DNA from: Polaromonas sp.
GTDB taxonomy: Bacteria > Pseudomonadota > Gammaproteobacteria > Burkholderiales > Burkholderiaceae_C
DNA: 64,000 bases
Assembly (NCBI RefSeq): GCF_029945685.1
Contig: NZ_JAQSDA010000003.1
Coordinates: 248,001-312,000 of the forward strand
Direction: 5' to 3'
In this document: positions 25,144 to 33,792 of the stretch, piece after piece
Numbering within the stretch: position 1 is the first letter of the stretch
Layout: every line of letters begins with the position of its first letter
Notes under the pieces: generated by a model
Told to the model about the DNA's origin: nothing
What the model saw: only the letters and a program-made list of their open reading frames with translations
The model's database searches: none
Position numbers and translations under genes: made by a program

Positions 25144-26301
25144 TTACCGCATGTAATCCGATACCGGCTTCCATTTACCGTCGGTGATCTGCGAGAGGCG
25201 CGAGGCGTCGCTGCCCAGGCGCTTGGTCGGCGAGAAAGTGGCCTCGGCGCTGCCGAACATGTCGGGTGGAATGGTCATCGTGTCCATCACCTTGATAAAG
25301 CTGTCGGTGGTCAGGTTGTTGCCTGCTTTCTGCGCGGCCTTGGCAAAGGTGTCGATGATGTTGTAGCCATAGACCGAGAAGACGGTGGGGTCTTCATTGA
25401 ACTTGGTTTTGTACTTGTTGGCCCAGAAGCGGATCGGCTGCGAAGCCTCGTCAAGGTAGGGGTTCTGCACGGTCATGGTGGCGTACAGGCCGTTCATGGC
25501 CGGGCCACCGAGCTTGTGGATCAGGTCGGTGTAAGACGCGCTGGAGCCAAGAAACACGGGGTTGAAACCAGTCTTGCGTGATTCCCCGATGGCACCAATG
25601 GTTTCTCGGATGATGGTGCCGAGCACGACCATTTCGCAGCCCGAGGCCTTCATCTTGGCTACCTGCGATGAAAAATCGGTCGCACCCCGTTTGTACGAGG
25701 TTTTTTCGGCGAATTCCATGCCGATGGTCTTGAGGCCTGCTTCACCGCCGCGCATCACCTCCAGGCCGAACTCGTCGTCCTGGTACATGGTGCACACCTT
25801 CTTGATGCCTTTTTCCTTGGCCAGCTTCGGCGCGGCATTGCGGATCTGGTCGAAATAGGTGGCGGCGAAAGAGTACTTGAGCTTGTGAAAGGGATCGTAC
25901 ATTTCACGCGCGGCGGTGATCGGAAAGAAATTGATCACGTTCTTGTCGAACTGTACCGGCATGGCGGCCAGGTTCTGCGCCGTACCGATGTGGCCGACCA
26001 TCATGAAAATCTTGTCCTGGTTGACCAGCTTCTGGGCGGCCAGCACGGCTTTTTTCGGATCGTAGGCCGAGTCTTCGACGATGATTTTCAGCTTGCGGCC
26101 GTTGATACCACCCTGCTCATTGATCTCGTCCACCCGCAGCAGCATGCCCAGCCGTGCCTGCTTGCCGAAACCAGCGATGGGTCCGGACAGGTCCTGGATG
26201 GAGCCCAGGGTGATTTCGGTCTTGCTCACGCCCTGCTGGGCGGTGGCGTAGCCGGTGCTGAGCGCCAGGACGGCCAGCGCCAGGGTGGTTTTGAATTTCA
26301 T
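25144..26301 (-). CDS. LivJ-like ABC transporter substrate-binding protein, copy 1
   Basis: A periplasmic binding protein of 385 residues with signal peptide MKFKTTLALAVLALSTGYATA. The mature protein opens with the type I periplasmic fold typical of branched-chain amino acid/amide receptors (TEITLGSIQDLSGPIAGFGKQARLG split by the hinge). Despite the family name, such receptors often bind aromatic or aliphatic acids. It is the last gene of the leftward liv operon and a close paralogue of the product of 26507-27733. With its own ligase and permeases nearby, it probably delivers the pathway substrate. Confidence 0.88.
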   Translation of the reverse strand: MKFKTTLALAVLALSTGYATAQQGVSKTEITLGSIQDLSGPIAGFGKQARLGMLLRVDEINEQGGINGRKLKIIVEDSAYDPKKAVLAAQKLVNQDKIFMMVGHIGTAQNLAAMPVQFDKNVINFFPITAAREMYDPFHKLKYSFAATYFDQIRNAAPKLAKEKGIKKVCTMYQDDEFGLEVMRGGEAGLKTIGMEFAEKTSYKRGATDFSSQVAKMKASGCEMVVLGTIIRETIGAIGESRKTGFNPVFLGSSASYTDLIHKLGGPAMNGLYATMTVQNPYLDEASQPIRFWANKYKTKFNEDPTVFSVYGYNIIDTFAKAAQKAGNNLTTDSFIKVMDTMTIPPDMFGSAEATFSPTKRLGSDASRLSQITDGKWKPVSDYMR

Positions 26302-26417
26302 GGATGTCTCCTGTAAAACGAAGGTGCTTGCAGCTTGGCATTCTTAACCTTCGCCCGCGCCTGTCAAGCTGGCGTATTCACTTAGGGGGCAGCCCTGCCC
26401 ACGCAGTTCACTTCCTC

Positions 26418-26446
26418 AAAAAAAAGGCCGCCCGGGGGCGGCCTTG
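26418..26446 (-). terminator. intrinsic terminator downstream of the second LivJ-like gene
   Basis: Read leftward, the perfect stem AAGGCCGCCC / GGGCGGCCTT is followed by a run of T. It lies between the two receptor genes, so copy 1 may be expressed partly by read-through or from its own promoter. Confidence 0.75.
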
Positions 26447-26506
26447 TCGCATGCGCGACCCGGTCAGGGTTGTTCCTGATCCGGGTGCGGTACCGGTCCA
26501 GGTTTC

Positions 26507-27733
26507 CTAGTCCTTGAACTGGTCGGCGCCGATCTTCCATGTGCCGTTTTTCTGCAGCACGGGGCGCAGGCCATTGAATGCCACGTACTCGGACACCACC
26601 TTCCAGCGGCCCTCCTGCAACTGGGAAAGCCGTGAGAAGTTGTTGCCCAGGCGCTTGGTAGGGCTGAAGCTGGCTTCCGCTGTGCCGAACATGTCGCGCG
26701 GGATCACCATGGTGTCCATGGCCTTGATGAAGCTGTCGGTGGTGAGATCGGGCCCGGCTTTCTGGGCCCCGCGCAGGAAGGCATCGATGGCGGCGTAACC
26801 GTAGACCGAAAATACCGTCGGCTCATCGTTGAACTTTGTCTTGTACTTGTTGGCCCAGAAGCGCACCGGCTGCTCCGCGGCGTCCAGGTAGGGGTGCTGG
26901 GATGTCATGGTGGCAAACAGTCCGTCCATGGCCTTGCCGCCGAGCTTGTGGATCAGGTCGGTGTAGGCCGCGCTGGAGCCGAGAAAGACGGGGTTGAAAC
27001 CTGTCTTGCGGGATTCCCCGATCGTCCCAATGGTTTCGCGGATGATGGTGCCCAGCACGACCATTTCGCAACCGGAGGCCTTCATCCTGGCGACCTGGGA
27101 TGAAAAATCCGTTGCGCCGCGTTTATACGAGGTTTTCTCGACAAAGGTCGCACCAATGGTCTTGAGCCCCGCTTCGGCGCCGCGCAGAACCTCCTGTCCG
27201 AAATCGTCATCCTGGTAAATGATGCAGGCACTCTTGATGTTTCTGTCCTTCATCAACTTCGGCGTCGCAATACGGATCTGGTCGTAGTAGGTCGCTGCGA
27301 AGGCGTACTTGAGCCGGTCGAGCGGTTCGTACATCTCGCGTGCGGCGGTGATGGGAAAGAAGTTGATGACGTTCTTTTCGAACTGCACCGGCATGGCCGC
27401 CAGGTTCTGCGCCGTGCCGAGGTGGCCGATCATCATGAAAATCTTGTCCTGGTTGACCAGTTTTTGCGCGGCGAGGATGGCCTTCTTGGGGTCATAGCCG
27501 GAGTCTTCGATCAGCAGCTTGATCTTGCGTCCATTGACGCCGCCCTGCTCGTTGAGTTCGTCCACACGCAGCATCATGCCCAGGCGGATCTGCTTGCCGA
27601 AGCCGGCCAGCGGGCCGGACAGGTCCTGGATGGAGCCAAGGGTGATTTCGGTTTTCGTGACGCCCTGCTGGGCGATGGCATGGCCTGCGCTGAGGATCAG
27701 AGCGGTCATTGCCGCGGTGGTCATGAATTTCAT
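26507..27733 (-). CDS. LivJ-like ABC transporter substrate-binding protein, copy 2
   Basis: A 408-residue receptor with signal peptide MKFMTTAAMTALILSAGHAIA. The ATG at 27733 is preceded by AAGGAG; an in-frame ATG 39 bp upstream lacks a site. It is collinear with copy 1 throughout (shared blocks include TSYKRGATDFSSQVA and KASGCEMVVLGTIIRETIG) but has ~20 extra C-terminal residues. Tandem duplication of the receptor gene suggests two related ligands served by one permease. Confidence 0.88.
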   Translation of the reverse strand: MKFMTTAAMTALILSAGHAIAQQGVTKTEITLGSIQDLSGPLAGFGKQIRLGMMLRVDELNEQGGVNGRKIKLLIEDSGYDPKKAILAAQKLVNQDKIFMMIGHLGTAQNLAAMPVQFEKNVINFFPITAAREMYEPLDRLKYAFAATYYDQIRIATPKLMKDRNIKSACIIYQDDDFGQEVLRGAEAGLKTIGATFVEKTSYKRGATDFSSQVARMKASGCEMVVLGTIIRETIGTIGESRKTGFNPVFLGSSAAYTDLIHKLGGKAMDGLFATMTSQHPYLDAAEQPVRFWANKYKTKFNDEPTVFSVYGYAAIDAFLRGAQKAGPDLTTDSFIKAMDTMVIPRDMFGTAEASFSPTKRLGNNFSRLSQLQEGRWKVVSEYVAFNGLRPVLQKNGTWKIGADQFKD

Positions 27734-27945
27734 GGAAGTCTCCTTTTTTTGGGGATGGGCTATCGCTGGCACTTGTCAGGCGCGGGGCGCCTGGCTTCCT
27801 GACGCCAGCAGTCAAATCAGGATGCAGAGGGTAAAAGGTCTGTCTGTCAAAAAAATGGGCATGGGAAAGCCGTTGCCGCCAGCCTGGTCTTTCTGGCGAC
27901 GGTTAAAAGGACGGAGGGAGGCCTCTGCGAGGCGGTGGGTTCGGT

Positions 27946-29802
27946 CTAGCGGTACATCGCTTCGATCGTGTCGGCGTATTTCTTTTCGACCAGCTTGCGC
28001 TTGAGCTTCATGGTCGGCGTCAGTTCTTCATCCTCGGCGCTGAGTTGCGTTTCAAGCAGGAAAAACTTCTTGATCTGCTCGACCCGCGCGAACTTCTTGT
28101 TGACCCGGTCCAGCTCAGCCTGGATCAGCTCCTGCACCTCGGCCGAGCGGGTCAGGCTCTGGTAGTTGCTGAAGGGAACGTCGTGATCCTGTGCATACTT
28201 TTCGACGTTTTCCTGGTCGATCATGATGATGGCGGTGAGGTAAGGGCGCTTGTCGCCAATCACCACGGCGTCGGTGATGTAGGGCGAAAACTTCAACTCG
28301 TTTTCCAATTCGCTGGGAGTCACGTTCTTGCCGCCGGCCGTGATGATGATGTCCTTCATGCGGTCGGTGATGCGGTAAAAACCTTCCTCGTCCACCAGGC
28401 CGACGTCACCGGTGTGCAGCCAGCCGTCGGCGTCGATCGTCTCGGCGGTTTTCTCCGGCAGGTTCAGGTAGCCCATGAAGACATTGGTGCCGCGCACCAG
28501 GATTTCACCCGTTGTCGGGTCCAGCCTGACTTCGTTGAAACCGGCCGCCGGGCCGATGGAGCCCGGTTTGATGCGGCTGGCAGGTACACCGGTCGAGGCG
28601 CCGCAGGTCTCGGTCATGCCCCAGACTTCCAGCATCGGCACGCCCAGCGCCATGTACCACTTGACCAGTTCCGGCGAGATGGGCGCGGCGCCGGTCACGC
28701 AAAAGCGCGCGCGGTGGATCCCTATGAGCTTGCGCGCGTTGTCCAGCGCGATCCACCGGGCGATCGTGAACTTCAGCTTGAGCCAGCTGCTGACCGGCCG
28801 ACCCGCCATGACCAGCTCGGCGATTTCAGTGCCCACGCCGATGCCCCAGGCGTAAGCGGCCTGCTGCAGGCGGCTGGCTTCCTTGAGTGCGATCATCACG
28901 CCCGAGTAGAACTTTTCCCACACGCGCGGCACCGCAGTGAACACGGTGGGCGCGATCTCGCGCACGTTTTCCGGAATGGTTTCGGGGTTTTCGACAAAGT
29001 TGAGCTTGGCGCCGGTGTACATGGCGAAATATTCCCCGCCCATGCGTTCGGCAATGTGGCACAGGGGCAGGAAACACATGCGCTCGTCGTTTTCATCCTG
29101 CGCCACGAGGGTGTTGTAACCACGCGCGGTGAACACCAGGCCCCGGTGGCTGTGCATGGCGCCTTTGGGCTTGCCGGTGGTGCCCGAGGTGTAGACCAGA
29201 ATGGCCAGGTCTTCGGGCCGGCTGGCCCTGACACGTTCCTCGACCGCGTGCGGATGGGCAGCGAGGTAGTCGCGCCCCAGCTCACGCAGACCTGCCAGGC
29301 TGATGACATCCGCCTCGTCAAGGTCGCGCAGGCCTTCCATGTCAAACACCACGATCTTGCGCAGGCCGGGCAGGGCGCTGCGCACCTCGAGGGCCTTGTC
29401 GAGCTGTTCGTCGTCTTCAACAAACAGGATGGTCGTGCGCGAGTCTTCGCACAGGTAATGCACCTGGGAAGCAGCGTCCGTCGGGTAAATGCCGTTGGCC
29501 ACACCGCCGCAGCTGAGCACGGCGAGGTCGGCCAGCACCCACTCGATCACCGTGTTCGAGAGGATGGAGGCGCATTGCCCTGGCGTAAAACCCAGGCTGA
29601 TCAGGCCGCCGGCGATTTCGCGCACGGCTTCGCCGGTCTGGTTCCAGGACCAGCTGCGCCAGATGCCAAGCTTTTTCTGCCGCATCCAGACCTGGTCCTG
29701 GCGCTGCGACACACCGTTCCAGAACAGTTCCGAAATGGTGTCGCCGTCGAGTACCACGCGGGTTTCGGGCTGAATATGTGAAAGATCCCAAAGGTTACTC
29801 AT
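27946..29802 (-). CDS. AMP-dependent acyl-CoA synthetase (long-chain fatty-acid-CoA ligase type)
   Basis: It activates a free acid to acyl-CoA through an acyl-adenylate. The 618-residue ANL enzyme has the P-loop YTSGTTGKPKGAMHSH near residue 215, a WGMTETCG-type adenine motif, GWLHTGDVG and the C-terminal DRMKDIIITAGGKNVTPSE. It belongs to the long AMP-forming ligases that resemble AtuH/FadD-like proteins. It lies between receptor and transporter genes of the liv operon, which couples uptake to activation. Chain length cannot be deduced. Confidence 0.88.
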   Translation of the reverse strand: MSNLWDLSHIQPETRVVLDGDTISELFWNGVSQRQDQVWMRQKKLGIWRSWSWNQTGEAVREIAGGLISLGFTPGQCASILSNTVIEWVLADLAVLSCGGVANGIYPTDAASQVHYLCEDSRTTILFVEDDEQLDKALEVRSALPGLRKIVVFDMEGLRDLDEADVISLAGLRELGRDYLAAHPHAVEERVRASRPEDLAILVYTSGTTGKPKGAMHSHRGLVFTARGYNTLVAQDENDERMCFLPLCHIAERMGGEYFAMYTGAKLNFVENPETIPENVREIAPTVFTAVPRVWEKFYSGVMIALKEASRLQQAAYAWGIGVGTEIAELVMAGRPVSSWLKLKFTIARWIALDNARKLIGIHRARFCVTGAAPISPELVKWYMALGVPMLEVWGMTETCGASTGVPASRIKPGSIGPAAGFNEVRLDPTTGEILVRGTNVFMGYLNLPEKTAETIDADGWLHTGDVGLVDEEGFYRITDRMKDIIITAGGKNVTPSELENELKFSPYITDAVVIGDKRPYLTAIIMIDQENVEKYAQDHDVPFSNYQSLTRSAEVQELIQAELDRVNKKFARVEQIKKFFLLETQLSAEDEELTPTMKLKRKLVEKKYADTIEAMYR

Positions 29803-29814
29803 TCAAAGCTCCAC

Positions 29815-29931
29815 GACCGCAGACTGCCGGTCCAATTAGTACCAGGCCGCCGCGGAACCGGCTTTGCCGGGTCGCTAGCGGCGTCCCCCAGTGGGGGGCG
29901 GCGGCCGCAGGCCGCTTCGGGGGGCGTCCTG
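29815..29931. repeat. repeat family B, divergent copy
   Basis: Gap between livF and the ligase gene. It contains CCGCGGAACCGGCTTTGCCGG, CCCCCAGTGGGGG and GCGGCCGCAGGCCGC hairpins in the family B order, but with altered ends. It may attenuate transcription between livF and the ligase. Confidence 0.65.
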
Positions 29932-30729
29932 TTAGCGCCATGTTTTTTTCTTCTTCCAGCGGCGTTCGCTGCGCACGCCGTCTTCCTTCATGCCCAGGTA
30001 GAACTCCTTGATGTCTTCCTTTTCCCGCAGGCGGGCACAGGTGTCTTCCATCACGATGCGCCCGTTTTCCAGCACGTAGCCGTAGTCGGAGGCGTTCAGG
30101 GCCATGTTGGCGTTCTGCTCGACCAGCAAAATGGTGGTGCCGCGTTCGCGGTTGATGCGCACCACGATCTCGAAGATTTCCTTGGTCAGTTTGGGGGACA
30201 GGCCCAGGCTGGGCTCGTCCAGCAGGATCAGGTCGGGCGAGGCCATCAGCGCGCGCGAGATCGACAACATCTGCTGCTGGCCACCCGACAGCAGGCCGGC
30301 GTCCTGCAGTGCACGTTCACGCAGGATGGGAAAGTAGCCGTACACCGCCTCGATGTCTCTGGCGGCGCCGTCGCGGTCTTTGCGGGTATAGGCGCCCATC
30401 AACAGGTTGTCGCGCACGCTGAGCAGCGGAAACACCTCGCGGCCCTCGGGCACATGGCTCAGACCCTGCTGCACGATGTAGGCCGGGTCCTGGGCCGTGA
30501 TGTTGCCGCCCTTGAACTCGATGGAACCCTTGCGCGGATCGATGATGCCGGAGATGGTTTTCAGGATGGTGGTTTTACCGGCGCCGTTCGAGCCCAGCAC
30601 GGTGGCGATCTCGCCGCGCCGCACCTGCAGGCTGACACCGCGTATGGCCTTGATCGGGCCGTAAGAACTCTCGACGTTGAGAAGCTTGAGCACGGGCTGG
30701 TCGCTCACAGGAGGAGGTGTGGCGCTCAT
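29932..30729 (-). CDS. livF: branched-chain amino acid-type ABC transporter ATP-binding protein LivF
   Basis: One of two ATPases energising the importer. It has Walker A GSNGAGKTT, the LSGGQQQ signature and Walker B LILLDEPSLGL, in 265 residues. The C-terminus is unusual, with about 15 extra residues ending in a run of arginine and lysine (RRWKKKKTWR) beyond the usual GxxxFYLG end. It overlaps livG by 4 bp. Confidence 0.92.
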   Translation of the reverse strand: MSATPPPVSDQPVLKLLNVESSYGPIKAIRGVSLQVRRGEIATVLGSNGAGKTTILKTISGIIDPRKGSIEFKGGNITAQDPAYIVQQGLSHVPEGREVFPLLSVRDNLLMGAYTRKDRDGAARDIEAVYGYFPILRERALQDAGLLSGGQQQMLSISRALMASPDLILLDEPSLGLSPKLTKEIFEIVVRINRERGTTILLVEQNANMALNASDYGYVLENGRIVMEDTCARLREKEDIKEFYLGMKEDGVRSERRWKKKKTWR

Positions 30730-31577
30730 GAGCGGACCTCACTATGCAAATCGACAGCCTTGTGTTGCCGGCGCAGCGAGGACACATCGTCGATGGAGCC
30801 GAGGTAGGCCTCGATCACACCAGGATCGGTCTGGACTTCACGCGGGGTACCCATGGCCAGTACCTCGCCCTGGTTCATGGCCAGCACGCGGTCGGATACC
30901 TTGGAGACCAGCGTCATGTCGTGTTCGACCATCAAGACAGTGATGCCCAGTTCGTTCTTGATGTCCTGAATCCAGAAAGCCATGTCGTCAGTTTCCTCCA
31001 CGTTGAGGCCGGATGAAGGTTCGTCCAGCAGCAGCAGCCTGGGTTCGGTGCACAGCGCGCGCGCCAGCTCCACCACCTTGCGCACGCCGTAAGGCAGGCC
31101 GGCCACGTAGGAATCGCGATGATGCTGCAGGTCCAGCAGGTCGATGATCTGCTCGGCTTTTTCGCGTGCCTGGATTTCCGCCTCACGAGTTTTCCGGGTG
31201 AAGAAAATCTCGCTCCATAAACCCGTCTTGCGGTGTGTGTGCCGGCCAATCAGCAGGTTGTGCAACACCGTCGCATGCTCGAACAGCTCGATGTTCTGGA
31301 AGGTGCGGGCGATGCCCAGCGCGGCGATTTTGTGTGGGGGCTGCTCAGTCAGCCTGGCGCCCAGGTAATCAATGTCGCCCGAGGTGGGTGTGTAGATGCG
31401 GCTGATCAGGTTGAACACGGTGGTCTTGCCAGCGCCGTTGGGGCCGATCAGGGTGAAGACTTCTCCCTGCTTCACATCGAAACTGACATTGTTGACGGCA
31501 AGCACGCCGCCGAAACGGACGCTCAGGTTGCGTGCCGACAGCAGCGGCTGACCGGCGGGTTGTTGTATCTGGCTCAT
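30726..31577 (-). CDS. livG: branched-chain amino acid-type ABC transporter ATP-binding protein LivG
   Basis: The second ATPase, 283 residues. Walker A GPNGAGKTT, the LivG-specific insertion (EIFFTRKTREAEIQ region), a signature loop with the variant LPYGVRKVVELARAL in place of LSGGQ (normal in LivG) and Walker B LLLLDEPSSGL. The C-terminal ~20 residues (VSSLRRQHKAVDLHSEVRS) extend past the usual AYLG end. It overlaps both neighbours. Confidence 0.92.
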   Translation of the reverse strand: MSQIQQPAGQPLLSARNLSVRFGGVLAVNNVSFDVKQGEVFTLIGPNGAGKTTVFNLISRIYTPTSGDIDYLGARLTEQPPHKIAALGIARTFQNIELFEHATVLHNLLIGRHTHRKTGLWSEIFFTRKTREAEIQAREKAEQIIDLLDLQHHRDSYVAGLPYGVRKVVELARALCTEPRLLLLDEPSSGLNVEETDDMAFWIQDIKNELGITVLMVEHDMTLVSKVSDRVLAMNQGEVLAMGTPREVQTDPGVIEAYLGSIDDVSSLRRQHKAVDLHSEVRS

Positions 31578-32650
31578 TTCAGACGGTCCGATTTCTGGAA
31601 GGATTTCTGGCGCTTGAACATGCCCTTGCGGTAGAAGGGGAAGGTCTGCAGATAGGTGCGGACTTTCAGCCAGCGCCCGTACAGACCCAGGGGCTCAAAC
31701 AGCACAAAACCAATCAACACCAGGCCGTACACCAGCCCCTGCAGGCCAGGTGCCTGACCAATGAAAGCCGGCAGGTAGTCCTTGACCAGTGCGATGGCCT
31801 GGGGCATGGAGATCAGGAAGATGGCGCCCAGGAATGCGCCATGCACCGAGCCCAGGCCGCCGACCACAATCATCAGGAGCAGGTCGATCGACTGCAGGAT
31901 GTTGAACTGGTCAGGCGAAATGAATTGCAGCTTGTGCGCGTACAGGGCGCCGGCGATGCCGGCGAGGCCGGCGGACAGCGCAAACGACAGCGTCTTGTAC
32001 CGCGCCAGGTGAATGCCCATGCTTTGCGCGGAGATTTCCGAGTCGCGGATGGCCACAAAGGCGCGGCCGGTGGGCGAACGCAGCAGGTTGAGGATGCCCA
32101 GCGTGGCGCCAATGGCAATCACCAGGCAGAGGAAATAAAAGGCTTCACCGCTGCCCAGTTTCCAGCCGAACATGTCCGGTGCCTTGATGTGGATGCCGGC
32201 ATTGCCGCCAGTGACCGACTCCCAGCGGGCAAACACTTCCTCGACAATGAAACCGAAGGACAGTGTGGCAATGCCCAGGTAGATGCCCTTCACGCGCAGC
32301 GCCGGCAGGCCGACGATCAGGCCCACCGCGGCCGAGAGGCCGGCCGCGCAGGCCAGCGCGATGGGAAAGGGCACGCCGGCGTTGGTCATGACCGCCTGGG
32401 TGTAGGCGCCCACGCCGAGAAACGCCGCATGGCCCAGCGAAAACAGTCCGGTAAATCCCGCCAGCAGCATCAGCCCGAGGCCGGCGATCGAATAGATCAG
32501 GATGAAGGTGAGCTGGGCCAGCCAGTACTCCGCAAAAATCCAGGGCGCCGCGACCAGCAGCAGCACCAGCGCGCTGTACCAGAAGATATGGCCGCCGTGC
32601 TTGGCAAGATTGATGTCCTGCCCGTAGTCGGTCTTGAAGATAAAGCGCAT
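31574..32650 (-). CDS. livM: branched-chain amino acid-type ABC transporter permease LivM
   Basis: An inner-membrane permease of 358 residues with about nine hydrophobic helices. The family motif GLMLLAGFTGLFSLGHAAFLGVGAY occurs near residue 60, as does the cytoplasmic loop NLLRSPTGRAFVAIRDSE that contacts the ATPases. A ~60-residue C-terminal extension follows the last helix. It is separated from livH by a family B repeat of about 100 bp, unusual within a liv operon. Confidence 0.9.
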   Translation of the reverse strand: MRFIFKTDYGQDINLAKHGGHIFWYSALVLLLVAAPWIFAEYWLAQLTFILIYSIAGLGLMLLAGFTGLFSLGHAAFLGVGAYTQAVMTNAGVPFPIALACAAGLSAAVGLIVGLPALRVKGIYLGIATLSFGFIVEEVFARWESVTGGNAGIHIKAPDMFGWKLGSGEAFYFLCLVIAIGATLGILNLLRSPTGRAFVAIRDSEISAQSMGIHLARYKTLSFALSAGLAGIAGALYAHKLQFISPDQFNILQSIDLLLMIVVGGLGSVHGAFLGAIFLISMPQAIALVKDYLPAFIGQAPGLQGLVYGLVLIGFVLFEPLGLYGRWLKVRTYLQTFPFYRKGMFKRQKSFQKSDRLK

Positions 32651-32689
32651 GAGTTATTTTTCTGATTGCAATGACAACGGGCGTGAGAT

Positions 32690-32790
32690 CCCCAACTTCA
32701 AGCAGGGACCGCGGAACCGGCTTTGCCGGGCCGCAGGCGCAGCGGCCCCCCCGGGGGGCAGCGTATTACACGAAGTGAAAAGCGTGGGGG
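32690..32790. repeat. repeat family B copy between livM and livH
   Basis: It contains TTCAAGCAGGGACCGCGG, CCGGCTTTGCCGG, GCAGGCGCAGCGG, CCCCCCCGGGGGG and TACACGAAGTGAAAAGCG in order, the same as the copies downstream of xerC. Confidence 0.8.
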
Positions 32791-33666
32791 TCATACCTTC
32801 TTTCTTAGTTTTTCGCCGAACAGTCCGTTGGGCTTGACCATGAGCATGATCAGCACCACCACGTAGGCGGCGATGTCCTTGATCCCGTCGGGCGCGTAGA
32901 AGCCGGCCAGAGATTCGACGATGCCGATGATCAGGCCGCCCACAATCGCGCCGGGCAGGCTGCCGAAGCCGCCGACCACTGCCGCCGGAAATGCCTTCAA
33001 GCCGATAAAGCCCATGTTGGCGTGCACAAAGGTGATGGGGGCCAGCAGCAGGCCCGCGACGGCTGCCACGGCTGCGGCCAGCCCCCACACCAGCCCGTTG
33101 AGCCGCTTGACCGGAATGCCCATGTAGTACGCGGCGAGCTGGTTCTGCGAGGAAGCCTGCATGGCGATGCCCAGCTTGCTGTATTTGAAGAGTGCGAACA
33201 GTGCCAGGCAGAGTACCGCCGTGCTGCCGATCACGGCCATCTGCTCGACATTGAGGACCAGGGCGCCCACGTTCCAGATCATGTCCTTGTAGGGCACAGG
33301 CAGGGTGTGGGTTTCCGTGCCTATGCCGGGAATCATGGTGATCAGCCCGCGTGCCACGTAGCCGACCCCTATGGTCAGCATCACGATGGAAAACGCCGGC
33401 TGGCCCAGGATGGGCCGTATCACCAGCCGTTCAAGCAGCACGCCGAACAGGGCCATGCCGGCAATCGAGCTGAGGATGGCCAGCCAGAACGGAAAACCCA
33501 GCATGGTCATGCAGGCCAGGCCGCCAAACGCGCCCAGCATCATGAGCTCACCCTGGGCGAAGCTCACGGTTTCGGTGGCCTTGTAAATCAGGACAAAACC
33601 CAGGGCAATGAGCCCGTAGATGCAGCCTTGCGCGATGCCGCTGATGATCAATTGCAATAACTGCAC
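32791..33666 (-). CDS. livH: branched-chain amino acid-type ABC transporter permease LivH
   Basis: A 291-residue inner-membrane permease. The GTG at 33666 is taken as start because GGAG lies eight bases upstream and the protein then opens VQLLQLIISGIAQGCIYGLIAL as in other LivH proteins. A much longer open frame reaching to 33858 would run across the operator and is rejected. The motif ETVSFAQGELMMLGAF is the LivH hallmark. First gene of the leftward unit, with a plausible -10 TAAAAT at 33683-33688. Confidence 0.9.
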   Translation of the reverse strand: MQLLQLIISGIAQGCIYGLIALGFVLIYKATETVSFAQGELMMLGAFGGLACMTMLGFPFWLAILSSIAGMALFGVLLERLVIRPILGQPAFSIVMLTIGVGYVARGLITMIPGIGTETHTLPVPYKDMIWNVGALVLNVEQMAVIGSTAVLCLALFALFKYSKLGIAMQASSQNQLAAYYMGIPVKRLNGLVWGLAAAVAAVAGLLLAPITFVHANMGFIGLKAFPAAVVGGFGSLPGAIVGGLIIGIVESLAGFYAPDGIKDIAAYVVVLIMLMVKPNGLFGEKLRKKV

Positions 33667-33687
33667 TTTTACTCCACAATAAATTTT

Positions 33688-33713
33688 ACAAAGCAGGCGC
33701 TTGGTAAAAATAA
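33688..33713. promoter_or_regulatory. operator of the isoprenoid-acid island, site 2 (divergent livH/atuA gap)
   Basis: It matches site 1 (16192-16217) at 24 of 26 positions. The core here is AGCAGGCGCTTGGT followed by AAAAATAA. It lies immediately upstream of the livH -10 and ~75 bp before the atuA leader, where one repressor could control both divergent units. Confidence 0.75.
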
Positions 33714-33774
33714 AGCAACAGGCTGCCGGCGGAACCCATTGCTTTTTTCTGACTCGAATCTGACGGGAGTGATC

Positions 33775-33792
33775 ATGAGCTGCATTCAATGA
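33775..33792 (+). CDS. five-codon leader ORF (MSCIQ) overlapping the atuA start
   Basis: ATG AGC TGC ATT CAA TGA has a good GGGAG five bases upstream. Its stop overlaps the ATG of the next gene (ATGA at 33789-33792), which has no Shine-Dalgarno of its own. This geometry suggests that ribosomes ending the mini-ORF restart on the main gene. No recognisable attenuation peptide. Confidence 0.45.
   Translation: MSCIQ

Noticed and set aside
28045..29781. Long plus-strand open frame across the ligase gene
   Set aside because: Antisense shadow; the minus-strand AMP-ligase motifs are complete and the plus-strand translation is low-complexity His/Arg/Gln-rich.
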